Shown here piece by piece: positions 1-5,699 of a DNA stretch of 8,240 bases. The translations under genes and the position numbers were made by a program. The stretch is from Corallococcus sp. CAG:1435 (GTDB lineage: Bacteria; Bacillota; Clostridia; Christensenellales; CAG-314), in NCBI GenBank assembly GCA_000433775.1, contig HF998473.1, positions 23,297 through 31,536 of the forward strand, in the 5' to 3' direction. Every line of letters starts with the position of its first letter. Position 1 is the first letter of the stretch. Under the pieces are notes generated by a model. That model ran no database searches. It had not been told where the DNA came from and saw only the letters and a list, made by a program, of their open reading frames with translations.

Positions 1-228
1 CCCAAGTTTTTTGACGTACTGCTCAAAAAGTACGACCTCAACAAAAAAGAAACAGTGTACATAGGCAACGATGCCATTTCCGACGTTGACGGCGCAAGAA
101 ACGCAAAAATTGACTGTCTGTGGATAAAATCCGACCTGACGGGCAAGGAAGAACCTCGTTTTCCCGCAAAGTACACCGTTGCCGACGGCAACTTCCGCGA
201 AGTGACAAAACTGTTGCTTAAAGATTAG
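1..228 (+). CDS. HAD-family hydrolase, C-terminal fragment
   Basis: Open at the left edge; reading frame 1 gives 75 residues ending at TAG. The segment VYIGNDAISDVDGARNAKI matches the fourth HAD motif (G[D/N]xxxDxxGAxxA), in which acidic residues hold the catalytic Mg2+ and the glycine-alanine stretch follows. In this superfamily a nucleophilic Asp in motif I, here outside the window, forms a phospho-aspartyl intermediate, and most members are cytosolic phosphatases. The downstream residues CLWIKSD and the final YTVADGNFREVTKLL fit the last strand and helix of the Rossmann-like core. The substrate cannot be told from this piece. The gene runs toward the ferredoxin gene, which is on the opposite strand. 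No hairpin with a U-tract directly follows the stop; the first candidate terminator is at 561-599. Confidence 0.8.
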   Translation, partial: PKFFDVLLKKYDLNKKETVYIGNDAISDVDGARNAKIDCLWIKSDLTGKEEPRFPAKYTVADGNFREVTKLLLKD

Positions 229-560
229 TTTTGTTGAAGCCTTTTGCCGCCAACGTTAAACGCACGCAAAAAATTGCTGTCGTGCGCATGTTTGGCTGTG
301 AGGCAAAATTGAAGGCGTTTTAGTTTTTGACACAAACACGCATTCTCAAATTGTTTCTGTTTTTTGTCTGGTTGCCGTGCATACCACAAAAAAACAATGC
401 GTGAGAAAGGTGTTTGCAAGTAAAATTTTAACCTTTGCATTTATCTTGTCGCTTTGTCCGCCTGCGTTTTGTTGCATGTTGATGCAAGGCAATTTGCAAA
501 GTTGGGGCAAACCCCGAGAAACATTACTCGTCAAATTGTTGACGGCAAAAGCAAAATTAC
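229..560. other. Intergenic region, no recognisable gene
   Basis: The open frames on either strand lack a ribosome binding site, have low-complexity composition and run through the terminator hairpin downstream, so I call no gene. Two small hairpins are visible: GGGG-CAAA-CCCC at 504-515 and a 6-bp CGTCAA/TTGACG stem with a 4-base loop at 529-544. Neither is followed by a T-run. The stretch may be the untranslated tail of the HAD hydrolase message or decayed sequence. Confidence 0.5.
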
Positions 561-599
561 AAAAAAAGAAGAATGTTTCAATGACATTCTTCTTTTTTT
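561..599. terminator. Perfect 16-bp hairpin, probable bidirectional terminator
   Basis: Arms 561-576 and 584-599 are exact reverse complements around a 7-base loop (TTCAATG). The outer seven pairs are all A-T, so either strand ends in a seven-U run. It sits between convergent genes, the HAD hydrolase (+) and ferredoxin (-), where a two-way terminator is expected. It also lies about 75-100 bases downstream of the minus-strand promoter at 677-705. Confidence 0.75.
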
Positions 600-670
600 G
601 GATGGAGTAAAGACTTCGGCACATTGCCGAATATTTGAAATGATTAACATCGGACACTGTGTGCCTTTGT
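561..670 (-). ncRNA. Candidate small RNA of about 110 nt
   Basis: It is defined by a strong promoter (677-705, -) and the perfect terminator hairpin (561-599), not by family resemblance. Inside, a 7-bp stem with a 3-base loop (TTCGGCA/TGCCGAA, 615-631) would form. The 5' segment GGCACA could instead pair with the TGTGCC that forms part of this stem, giving two competing folds. The only frames here start at GTG 657 or ATG 650, have at best a poor Shine-Dalgarno sequence and read into the terminator, so a peptide is unlikely. The RNA class is unknown. An alternative is that promoter and terminator are a chance pair in AT-rich DNA. Confidence 0.42.
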
Positions 671-676
671 AAGAAA

Positions 677-705
677 AGTATATCACTTCAACCCGTCAAT
701 GTCAA
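677..705 (-). promoter_or_regulatory. Strong sigma-A type promoter between ferredoxin and terminator
   Basis: On the minus strand, TTGACA (700-705) and TATACT (677-682) are separated by exactly 17 bases: a perfect -35 and a -10 with one mismatch. Predicted start near 670. It lies downstream of the ferredoxin stop codon and points to the hairpin at 561-599, with no good open reading frame between, so it probably drives a short untranslated RNA. Confidence 0.6.
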
Positions 706-744
706 TACCGATTTTGCATTTTTTGTGTCCAAAACGTCGTAAAA

Positions 745-921
745 TTACTCCGTTTCTATGGCGTTTACGGGGCAAGCGGCAGCCGCCTCCTGCACTGCGT
801 CCACACAACAGTCGCCGTCGCCCACTACCGTGGAACGGTCGCCGTCCATTTCAAAAACCTGCGGACAAATACTTGCACACAATCCGCATCCGATACATTC
901 TTCCGTTACTTTTACCTTCAT
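745..921 (-). CDS. Small [4Fe-4S] ferredoxin
   Basis: Fifty-eight residues, the usual size for single-cluster bacterial ferredoxins: low-potential, one-electron carriers in the cytosol of anaerobes. The N-terminal motif CIGCGLCASICP places Cys9, Cys12 and Cys15 as cluster ligands, and Cys50 in ACPVNAI as the fourth. Cys19 and one of Cys38/Cys39 correspond to the extra pair that forms a disulfide in Thermotoga-type one-cluster ferredoxins. A second full CxxCxxC motif is absent, so this is not a 2[4Fe-4S] protein. The start at ATG 921 is chosen because AAGGAG lies a few bases upstream; an in-frame ATG at 987 would add 22 residues unlike the family and overlap the promoter. It stands alone, on the same strand as the nrdD-trxB operon but separated from it by a terminator. 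The redox partner is unknown. Confidence 0.93.
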   Translation of the reverse strand: MKVKVTEECIGCGLCASICPQVFEMDGDRSTVVGDGDCCVDAVQEAAAACPVNAIETE

Positions 922-957
922 TTTCCTTCTCCTTTTGCCATTGGCTGTTTTATTTAC

Positions 958-963
958 ATTGTA
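958..963 (-). promoter_or_regulatory. Possible -10 box for ferredoxin
   Basis: TACAAT on the minus strand, preceded directly by TG, would start transcription near 951 and give a 30-base leader. No good -35 hexamer is visible 16-18 bases upstream, so the assignment rests on the -10 box and its position. Confidence 0.35.
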
Positions 964-1388
964 CACCTGTTTGAACAAAATAAACACGTTTTTTCAAAAC
1001 GGTACAAAAAATTGTGGTTACAATACAAAAAACGACAACTTTTTTGAAAATTTCAGTCGTTTGCGTTGTAAACTGCACGCAAGCACTTTTTTTGAAATTC
1101 ACCGTCCAAAAGCGACTTTGCCCACTTTGCAAGTTTTCAGTTGTTGATTTTTGTGCAAAGCAAAGTTAAACCTTTTTACGCAAACCGACGCAAAAACCCG
1201 ATTCACGCATTGTTACCGCCTTTTTAGGCAAGGATTTCCGCAACATTGGTTGTCTTTTGTCAGACATAGCCTTTGATGCGCCCGCAACCATTATTTTTGC
1301 GTCGTTAGAGGGCAACAGCGCAACACGGGGTAGCAGTTGTACGCCCAACGTTGCGGCAAAATTTTGCGCAAAAAGTACTTTATGCAAC
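964..1388. other. Intergenic stretch, no gene recognised
   Basis: The short open frames on both strands have no ribosome binding site, no recognisable domain and lysine/phenylalanine-rich composition. There is a 12-bp perfect palindrome GCAAAATTTTGC around 1355-1370, and several A/T runs near the ferredoxin side. I see no RNA gene, terminator or strong promoter. It could be decayed coding sequence or the leader of ferredoxin. Confidence 0.4.
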
Positions 1389-1416
1389 AAACGCACCCCT
1401 GTTCAGGGATGCGTTT
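1389..1416 (-). terminator. Terminator of the nrdD-trxB operon
   Basis: On the minus strand, the arms AAACGCATCCCTG and CAGGGGTGCGTTT form a 13-bp GC-rich hairpin with one G-U wobble and a tight loop. It starts four bases after the trxB stop codon (1420-1422). An A-run precedes it and a modest T-rich tail (TTTGTTG) follows. Position immediately after the last gene supports the call; the weak U-tract is the main doubt. Confidence 0.65.
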
Positions 1417-1419
1417 TTG

Positions 1420-2348
1420 TTAGTTTTTGAGAGAATCGACGTACATTGCCGCACTGAATCCCGCTACTGCGCCGTCGCCCACCGCTGTGGCGCACTGTCT
1501 GACGCCCTTCTGACGGCAATCGCCTGCGGCAAAAATGCCTTCGCAGGAAGTTTTGCAGTCTTCCGACGCCACAATGTAGCCTTTTTCGTCCAGTTGCACA
1601 AGGTTGGAAAAACCACCGTTGTGAGGCTGTTGTCCTATCGCCACAAAAACAGCGTCGGTGTCGGCGTAGGTAATGGCTCCGTCGTTGTCACGGTATGCCA
1701 CGCCCTGCACCTTTTCATCCCCCACGATATCGCAGACGGACACGTTCTTCACCCAGACGATATTTTTCTTTGCAACAATGCGTTGCGTAAGAGTACTGTC
1801 GCAAAACAGCCTGTCAAACAATGTGAGCAGATGAACCTGATTGCAAATTTCCGCAAGATACAGCGCATATTGAGCGGCGCTGTTTCCGTCCCCCACTACG
1901 CACACGTTTTTGCCCTTGTAGAAGGCTCCGTCGCACACTGCACAGTAGCAAACGCCGTTTTCAGCAAGTCTTTTTTCGCTTTCCAACCCAAGTGTTTTGT
2001 GGGAAACGCCCGTTGCCAGCACCACCGCTTTGCAGGGAAATTCGCCGTACTCCGTATTTACGCAAAAGCCGTCGGAAGTTTTTTCCACAACGCCTTTGCC
2101 CATGTCGAAGTCCACACCCTGCGAAACGACCTGATTGAACATTTTTTCGGCAAGTTGCGCCCCCGCTATTTCCTCCACCGAAGGAAAATTTTCCACTCGG
2201 GGTGCGGTGGCAATTTGTCCGCCGAAGGCGTTTTCCTCCAACAGCATGACCTTTTTGCCTGCCCTCGAGGCGTACAGCGCTGCCGTCATGCCGGCAGGGC
2301 CACCGTCATGCCGGCAGGGCCACCTCCGATTACTACTATGTCGTACAT
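1420..2348 (-). pseudogene. trxB: Thioredoxin reductase, frameshifted by a 20-bp tandem duplication
   Basis: Flavoprotein disulfide reductase that passes electrons through FAD to a redox-active Cys pair and on to thioredoxin-like proteins. Removing one copy of the 20-bp repeat at 2285-2324 gives a normal 302-residue protein: FAD loop GGGPAG at 8-13, active-site CAVCD with Cys129 and Cys132, second nucleotide loop GDGNSAAQ at 146-153, and FAD motif GIFAAGDC at 264-271. As written, translation from ATG 2348 ends after 20 codons (MYDIVVIGGGPAGMTVALPA). The TGA overlaps an in-frame ATG at 2289 as ATGA, so re-initiation could yield a 289-residue form lacking the FAD glycine loop, probably inactive. 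The HRRxxxR signature for NADPH is absent; that position reads HLLTLFDRLF, so the electron donor may not be NADPH. The start lies 4 bases after nrdD with no clear ribosome binding site, suggesting translational coupling. The defect could be a real mutation, a reversible slippage or an assembly error. Confidence 0.88.
2285..2324. repeat. Perfect 20-bp tandem duplication inside trxB
   Basis: Two adjacent identical copies of GTCATGCCGGCAGGGCCACC (+ strand) at 2285-2304 and 2305-2324. On the coding (minus) strand the unit spans the codons for GGPAGM of the FAD-binding loop. Because 20 is not a multiple of three, the extra copy shifts the frame. The absence of any mismatch between copies indicates a very recent event or an artefact. 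Confidence 0.97.
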
Positions 2349-2352
2349 AATT

Positions 2353-4716
2353 TTATTTGTGAGTTTCGATGTACTTGCGCACGTTGGATGCGTTTTCTAT
2401 CACCTGATAACTGTCGCCGTCGGCAACTACCAGCGTGGGAGTGAGTTTGATTTTGAAAGTTTTTGCGAGTTCGGCGTTTTCCGCAGCGTTAACGGCATCG
2501 TAGGAAAGGTGCGCCTTGTCCATCATCAGTTCCGCCATTTTGCAGTTGGGGCAGTTGTCCTGAACAAACAGCATGGGCTTTGTAACGCAAACCTTGGTTT
2601 TGTCTTCCGCCGTTCCGTAGGTGAACAAACATTTTTTCAGTTCGCTCTTTTCCGGCTGATAGGTCTTTCTTTCCTTGAATTCCTGCGCCTTGCCGTCGTT
2701 CCAGTTTTGAACGGGACGGTAGTAGCCTGTAATACGGCTGTAAACTTCCGTTTTCTTGTGGCATTTGGGGCATTCGTACACTTCGCCGGAAATGTAGCCG
2801 TGTTCCGTGCAGACGGAATAGGTGGGCGACATTGTGTAGTAGGGAAGTTTGTAGTTTTCCGCAATTGTGCGCACAAGTTTCATTGCAGCCTGCCAGTTGG
2901 GCAATCTTTCGCCGAGGAAAGCATGGAACACGGTACCCGACGTGTACAACGTCTGCAACTGGTCCTGAATGTCCAATGCGTCAAACACATCCGACGTAAA
3001 TCCCACGGGAAGGTGCGAACTGTTGGTGTAGTAGGGTGTTTCTCCCTCTTTGCTGGCAAAAATCATGTCGGGATACAACTTCTTGTCGTGCTTTGCAAGA
3101 CGGTAAGCGGTGCTTTCGGCGGGAGTCGCTTCCAAGTTGTACAAATCGCCGTACTTTTCCTGATAGTCGGAAAGACGTTCACGCATGTGGTTGAGGACGT
3201 TTTTGGTGAATTCCTGCGCCTTTTTGTCCACAAGGCTTTTGCCAATCCACTTTGCGTTGAGGCAGGCTTCGTTCATTCCCACAAGTCCGATTGTGGAAAA
3301 GTGGTTGCTGAAAGTGCCGAGGTAACGCTTTGTGTAGGGATACAATCCCGCTTCCATAAGTTGCGTGATGGTGTTGCGCTTTATTTTCAAAGAACGAGCG
3401 GAAATGTCCATCAGTTTGTCCAGACGTTGGTAGAATTCCTCTTCGTTTTTGGAAAGGTAGGCAATACGGGGCATGTTGATGGTTACTACGCCCACAGAAC
3501 CGGTGCTTTCGCCGCTTCCGAAAAATCCGCCGGATTTTTTGCGCAGTTCACGCAAATCCAAACGCAGACGGCAGCACATACTGCGCACGTCGCTGGGTTG
3601 CATGTCGCTGTTGATGTAGTTGGAGAAGTAAGGCGTGCCGTACTTAGCCGTCATTTCAAACAGCAACTTGTTGTTTTCCGTTTCGCTCCAATCGAAATCT
3701 TTTGTTATGGAATAGGTGGGAATGGGATATTGGAAACCACGACCGTTGTAGTCGCCTTCAATCATCGTTTCGATGAAGGCTTTGTTTATCATGTCCATTT
3801 CCTTCTTGCAGTCTTTGTACTTGAAGTCCATTTCCTTTCCGCCCACAATGCAGTTGAGTTCCGCAAGGTCGTCGGGAACGGTCCAGTCAAGCGTTATGTT
3901 GGAAAAGGGTGCCTGTGTGCCCCAACGGCTGGGCGTGTTTACGCCGTACACAAAGGATTCCACACATTTTTTCACCTGGTCGTAGGTGAGGTTGTCCGCC
4001 TTGACAAAGGGGGCAAGGTAGGTGTCGAAGGAACTGAACGCCTGCGCTCCCGCCCATTCGTTTTGCATGATTCCCAAAAAGTTTACCATCTGGTTGCACA
4101 GCGAAGCAAGGTGCTTTGCAGGCGCAGAGGTTATTTTCCCGGGAACTCCGCCCAAACCTTCCTGAATAAGTTGTTTAAGCGACCAACCTGCGCAGTATCC
4201 GCTGAGCATGGAAAGGTCGTGCAGGTGAATGGCTGCCGTGCGGTGCGCTTCGGCAATTTCCTCATCGTACACTTCCGACAACCAGTAGTTGGCGGTGATT
4301 GCACCGCTGTTGGAAAGGATGAGTCCTCCCACGGAGTAGGTTACCGTGGAATTTTCCTTAACACGCCAGTCGGCAATTTTGAGGTAGTTGTCCACCACCG
4401 TTTTGTAGTCCAAAATGGTTTCCTTGGCTTTACGCACGTTTTCGTGCTGCTTGCGGTACAAAATGTACGCTTTGGCAACGTCGGCGTAACCTGCCTGAAT
4501 AAGTACCGTTTCCACGCTGTCCTGAATGTCTTCCACGGAAATGATGCCGTCGGCAACCTTGTCCATAAAGTCCGCCGTAACTTTCAGTGCAAGCATGTCG
4601 ATGATGTCCTGATTGTAGGGCTTTTGCTTTGCTTCAAATGCCTTGGTAATTGCGTTGCTTATTTTGGAAAGATTGAAGTCAATTACCTGACCGTTTCTCT
4701 TTTTAACCTGATACAT
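2353..4716 (-). CDS. nrdD: Class III anaerobic ribonucleoside-triphosphate reductase with fused C-terminal redoxin domain
   Basis: Reduces ribonucleoside triphosphates to dNTPs without oxygen, using a glycyl radical made by the radical-SAM activase NrdG (not in this window). 787 residues. Residues 1-95 are an ATP-cone (YQVKKRNGQVIDFNLSKI...), the allosteric activity site. The catalytic barrel has Cys175 (SGYCAGWSL) and Cys381/Cys382 (SMCCRLRLD), the candidate active-site cysteines. Near the C-terminus are zinc ligands Cys636, Cys649 and Cys652, perhaps with His639, then the glycyl-radical loop RITGYYRPVQNWNDGK with Gly664. Residues about 708-787 are an additional thioredoxin/glutaredoxin-like domain: CPNC (722-725) and a cis-proline motif TPT (759-761). 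This makes it longer than ordinary NrdD (about 700). The fused redoxin and adjacent trxB point to a thiol-dependent rather than formate-dependent subtype. Start: ATG 4716 has AGGAGG 5-10 bases upstream and begins the ATP-cone exactly; the upstream in-frame ATG at 4824 would lie upstream of the promoter and inside an NrdR box. Confidence 0.96.
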   Translation of the reverse strand: MYQVKKRNGQVIDFNLSKISNAITKAFEAKQKPYNQDIIDMLALKVTADFMDKVADGIISVEDIQDSVETVLIQAGYADVAKAYILYRKQHENVRKAKETILDYKTVVDNYLKIADWRVKENSTVTYSVGGLILSNSGAITANYWLSEVYDEEIAEAHRTAAIHLHDLSMLSGYCAGWSLKQLIQEGLGGVPGKITSAPAKHLASLCNQMVNFLGIMQNEWAGAQAFSSFDTYLAPFVKADNLTYDQVKKCVESFVYGVNTPSRWGTQAPFSNITLDWTVPDDLAELNCIVGGKEMDFKYKDCKKEMDMINKAFIETMIEGDYNGRGFQYPIPTYSITKDFDWSETENNKLLFEMTAKYGTPYFSNYINSDMQPSDVRSMCCRLRLDLRELRKKSGGFFGSGESTGSVGVVTINMPRIAYLSKNEEEFYQRLDKLMDISARSLKIKRNTITQLMEAGLYPYTKRYLGTFSNHFSTIGLVGMNEACLNAKWIGKSLVDKKAQEFTKNVLNHMRERLSDYQEKYGDLYNLEATPAESTAYRLAKHDKKLYPDMIFASKEGETPYYTNSSHLPVGFTSDVFDALDIQDQLQTLYTSGTVFHAFLGERLPNWQAAMKLVRTIAENYKLPYYTMSPTYSVCTEHGYISGEVYECPKCHKKTEVYSRITGYYRPVQNWNDGKAQEFKERKTYQPEKSELKKCLFTYGTAEDKTKVCVTKPMLFVQDNCPNCKMAELMMDKAHLSYDAVNAAENAELAKTFKIKLTPTLVVADGDSYQVIENASNVRKYIETHK

Positions 4717-4782
4717 GTGCTTCCTCCTGTTGCGTGTGGCGTACCGCAGAAAAAAAATCTCGGGTCCGCCGATGTATGTTCT

Positions 4783-4812
4783 ATTGTAGTACACCGATGC
4801 CGCCCTTGTCAA
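4783..4812 (-). promoter_or_regulatory. nrdD promoter
   Basis: Minus-strand TTGACA (4807-4812) and TACAAT (4783-4788) with an 18-base spacer. The predicted start near 4776 leaves a 60-base leader before the nrdD ATG. The paired NrdR boxes lie 9 bases upstream of the -35 box. Confidence 0.75.
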
Positions 4813-4820
4813 CATTTGAA

Positions 4821-4836
4821 ACACAATATATTGTGG
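4821..4836. promoter_or_regulatory. NrdR box, proximal
   Basis: ACACAATATATTGTGG agrees at 15 of 16 positions with the NrdR box consensus (acaCwAtATaTwGtgt); the central 14 bases form a perfect palindrome. NrdR is a zinc-ribbon/ATP-cone repressor of ribonucleotide reductase genes that binds pairs of such boxes. Spacing to the second box is 32 bp centre to centre, about three helical turns. Confidence 0.85.
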
Positions 4837-4852
4837 TATTTTTTTATTTTTC

Positions 4853-4868
4853 CCACAATATATAGTAT
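4853..4868. promoter_or_regulatory. NrdR box, distal
   Basis: CCACAATATATAGTAT agrees at 14 of 16 positions with the NrdR box consensus and lies in phase with the proximal box. Two boxes on the same helical face are the standard arrangement for NrdR. Confidence 0.8.
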
Positions 4869-4894
4869 GATAGACATAACGCTTTGTCTGTCAT
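4867..4894. promoter_or_regulatory. Inverted repeat next to the distal NrdR box
   Basis: ATGATAGACA (4867-4876) and TGTCTGTCAT (4885-4894) are inverted copies with one mismatch, around the 8-base TAACGCTT. It abuts the distal NrdR box and has no T-run, so it resembles an operator for a further regulator more than a terminator. I do not recognise the motif. Confidence 0.35.
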
Positions 4895-4946
4895 AGGTAG
4901 TGACGGGAACAAGGATATTTTGCCGTTTTGTGGTTTTTTGTCCCTG

Positions 4947-4992
4947 AAAAAAGCCCTGTTTACGCCCTTTGTACGGAGAAAAACAGGGCGTA
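4947..4992 (-). terminator. Terminator upstream of the nrdD control region, with an alternative fold
   Basis: On the minus strand GCCCTGTTT (4981-4989) pairs with AAACAGGGC (4953-4961), followed at once by six U. The same 5' region also contains TACGCCCT (4985-4992), which pairs perfectly with AGGGCGTA (4961-4968); the two stems exclude each other. It would stop transcripts coming from the YbjN-like gene and repeat array before they enter the nrdD control region. Confidence 0.65.
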
Positions 4993-5207
4993 CGGTTGCC
5001 CGTTTTCCTGCGAGGCAGTAACAACACGTTTTGGCTTCGACCAAAAATGAAGTAATGAGGGACATTTCAACAACGCAAAAACCGTTTTTTACTGCCACGG
5101 CAAATATTTTGGAACACACGTTTCCCGCATTTGACATTGCCCGTTGCGGGGCAAAAGTCGCAAAACGGAAAGCAATGCGAAAATTCGGCGCAGAGAAAAT
5201 CGGACGT

Positions 5208-5242
5208 AAAAAAAGACCCCTGCTTGATTTTGCAGGAGTCTT
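5208..5242 (-). terminator. Array terminator, copy 1 (leftmost)
   Basis: Minus-strand stem AAGACTCCTGC/GCAGGGGTCTT (11 bp with one G-U pair), 8-base loop AAAATCAA, then a seven-U run. It lies 11 bases after the stop codon of the short gene-tail remnant. Confidence 0.85.
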
Positions 5243-5253
5243 GAAAATTACCT

Positions 5254-5310
5254 TTACGCTTTTTGCACAAAATCCTTGAATTGTTGCAAAGTCATCAGTT
5301 CCTTTGCCAC
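5254..5310 (-). pseudogene. Remnant of a YbjN-like gene tail, about 18 codons
   Basis: Encodes VAKELMTLQQFKDFVQKA and a stop, identical in sequence to the end of the intact gene at 5700. The preceding codons read NAENVWHKILA instead of DKFNDKLLA, so this is the tail of a diverged paralogue, not a simple copy. There is no start codon or ribosome binding site; translation as a protein is not expected. Confidence 0.75.
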
Positions 5311-5419
5311 TGCTAAGATTTTGTGCCACACGTTTTCCGCATTTGACCATGCCCGTTGCGGGGCAAAAGTCGCAAAACGGAAAGCAATGCGAAAATTCGG
5401 CGCAGAGAAAATCGGGCGT

Positions 5420-5454
5420 AAAAAAAGACCCCTGCTTGATTTTGCAGGAGTCTT
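5420..5454 (-). terminator. Array terminator, copy 2
   Basis: Same sequence as the copy at 5208-5242: 11-bp stem with one wobble, 8-base loop, seven-U tail on the minus strand. It follows the stop codon of the longer gene-tail remnant by 11 bases. Confidence 0.85.
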
Positions 5455-5465
5455 GAAAATTGCCT

Positions 5466-5614
5466 TTACGCTTTTTGCACAAAATCCTTGAATTGTTGCA
5501 AAGTCATCAGTTCCTTTGCCACGGCAAGCAACTTGTCGTTGAACTTGTCCACCATCTGGCAGGTGAGCAAAATCATGTACTTGCAGGCGGCAAGGCTTAC
5601 TTCGCACCCCTCGA
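5466..5614 (-). pseudogene. Remnant of the YbjN-like gene, last 48 codons
   Basis: Bases 5466-5614 are identical to 5700-5848 in the intact gene and encode its last 48 codons (EGCEVSLAACKYM onward to FVQKA). The similarity to the gene stops abruptly at 5614/5848, where spacer sequence of the neighbouring unit begins. It has no start codon in frame and is a headless fragment produced by tandem duplication. Confidence 0.88.
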
Positions 5615-5653
5615 CATGTGAAGTGAAAATTCGGCACAGAAAAAATCGGGTGT

Positions 5654-5688
5654 AAAAAAAGACCCCTGCTTGATTTTGCAGGAGTCTT
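5654..5688 (-). terminator. Terminator of the YbjN-like gene (array copy 3)
   Basis: Identical hairpin to the other two array copies, 11 bases beyond the stop codon of the intact gene (5700-5702). This is presumably the functional parent; the other two copies act as extra terminators in series. Confidence 0.88.
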
Positions 5689-5699
5689 GAAAATTACCT

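Noticed and set aside
225..657. Several 70-100 codon frames in the left intergenic region
   Set aside because: No ribosome binding site or domain, low-complexity sequence, and they cross or abut the 561-599 terminator.
4717..4824. Upstream extension of nrdD to ATG 4824
   Set aside because: The extension would cover the promoter and part of an NrdR box, lacks a ribosome binding site, and adds 36 residues before a complete ATP-cone start.
1351..4896. A single 1181-codon open frame on the + strand
   Set aside because: It runs exactly antisense to trxB and nrdD, whose motifs and codon usage are genuine. The lack of stops follows from avoidance of TTA, CTA and TCA codons in the sense frame, and the predicted protein has no recognisable domain.
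5031..5491. Two similar + strand open frames ending in GRKKRPLLDFAGVLKI-FTLFAQNP
   Set aside because: Their similarity is simply the tandem repeat read on the wrong strand; the shared ends run across the terminator hairpins and antisense to the gene tails. There is no ribosome binding site.
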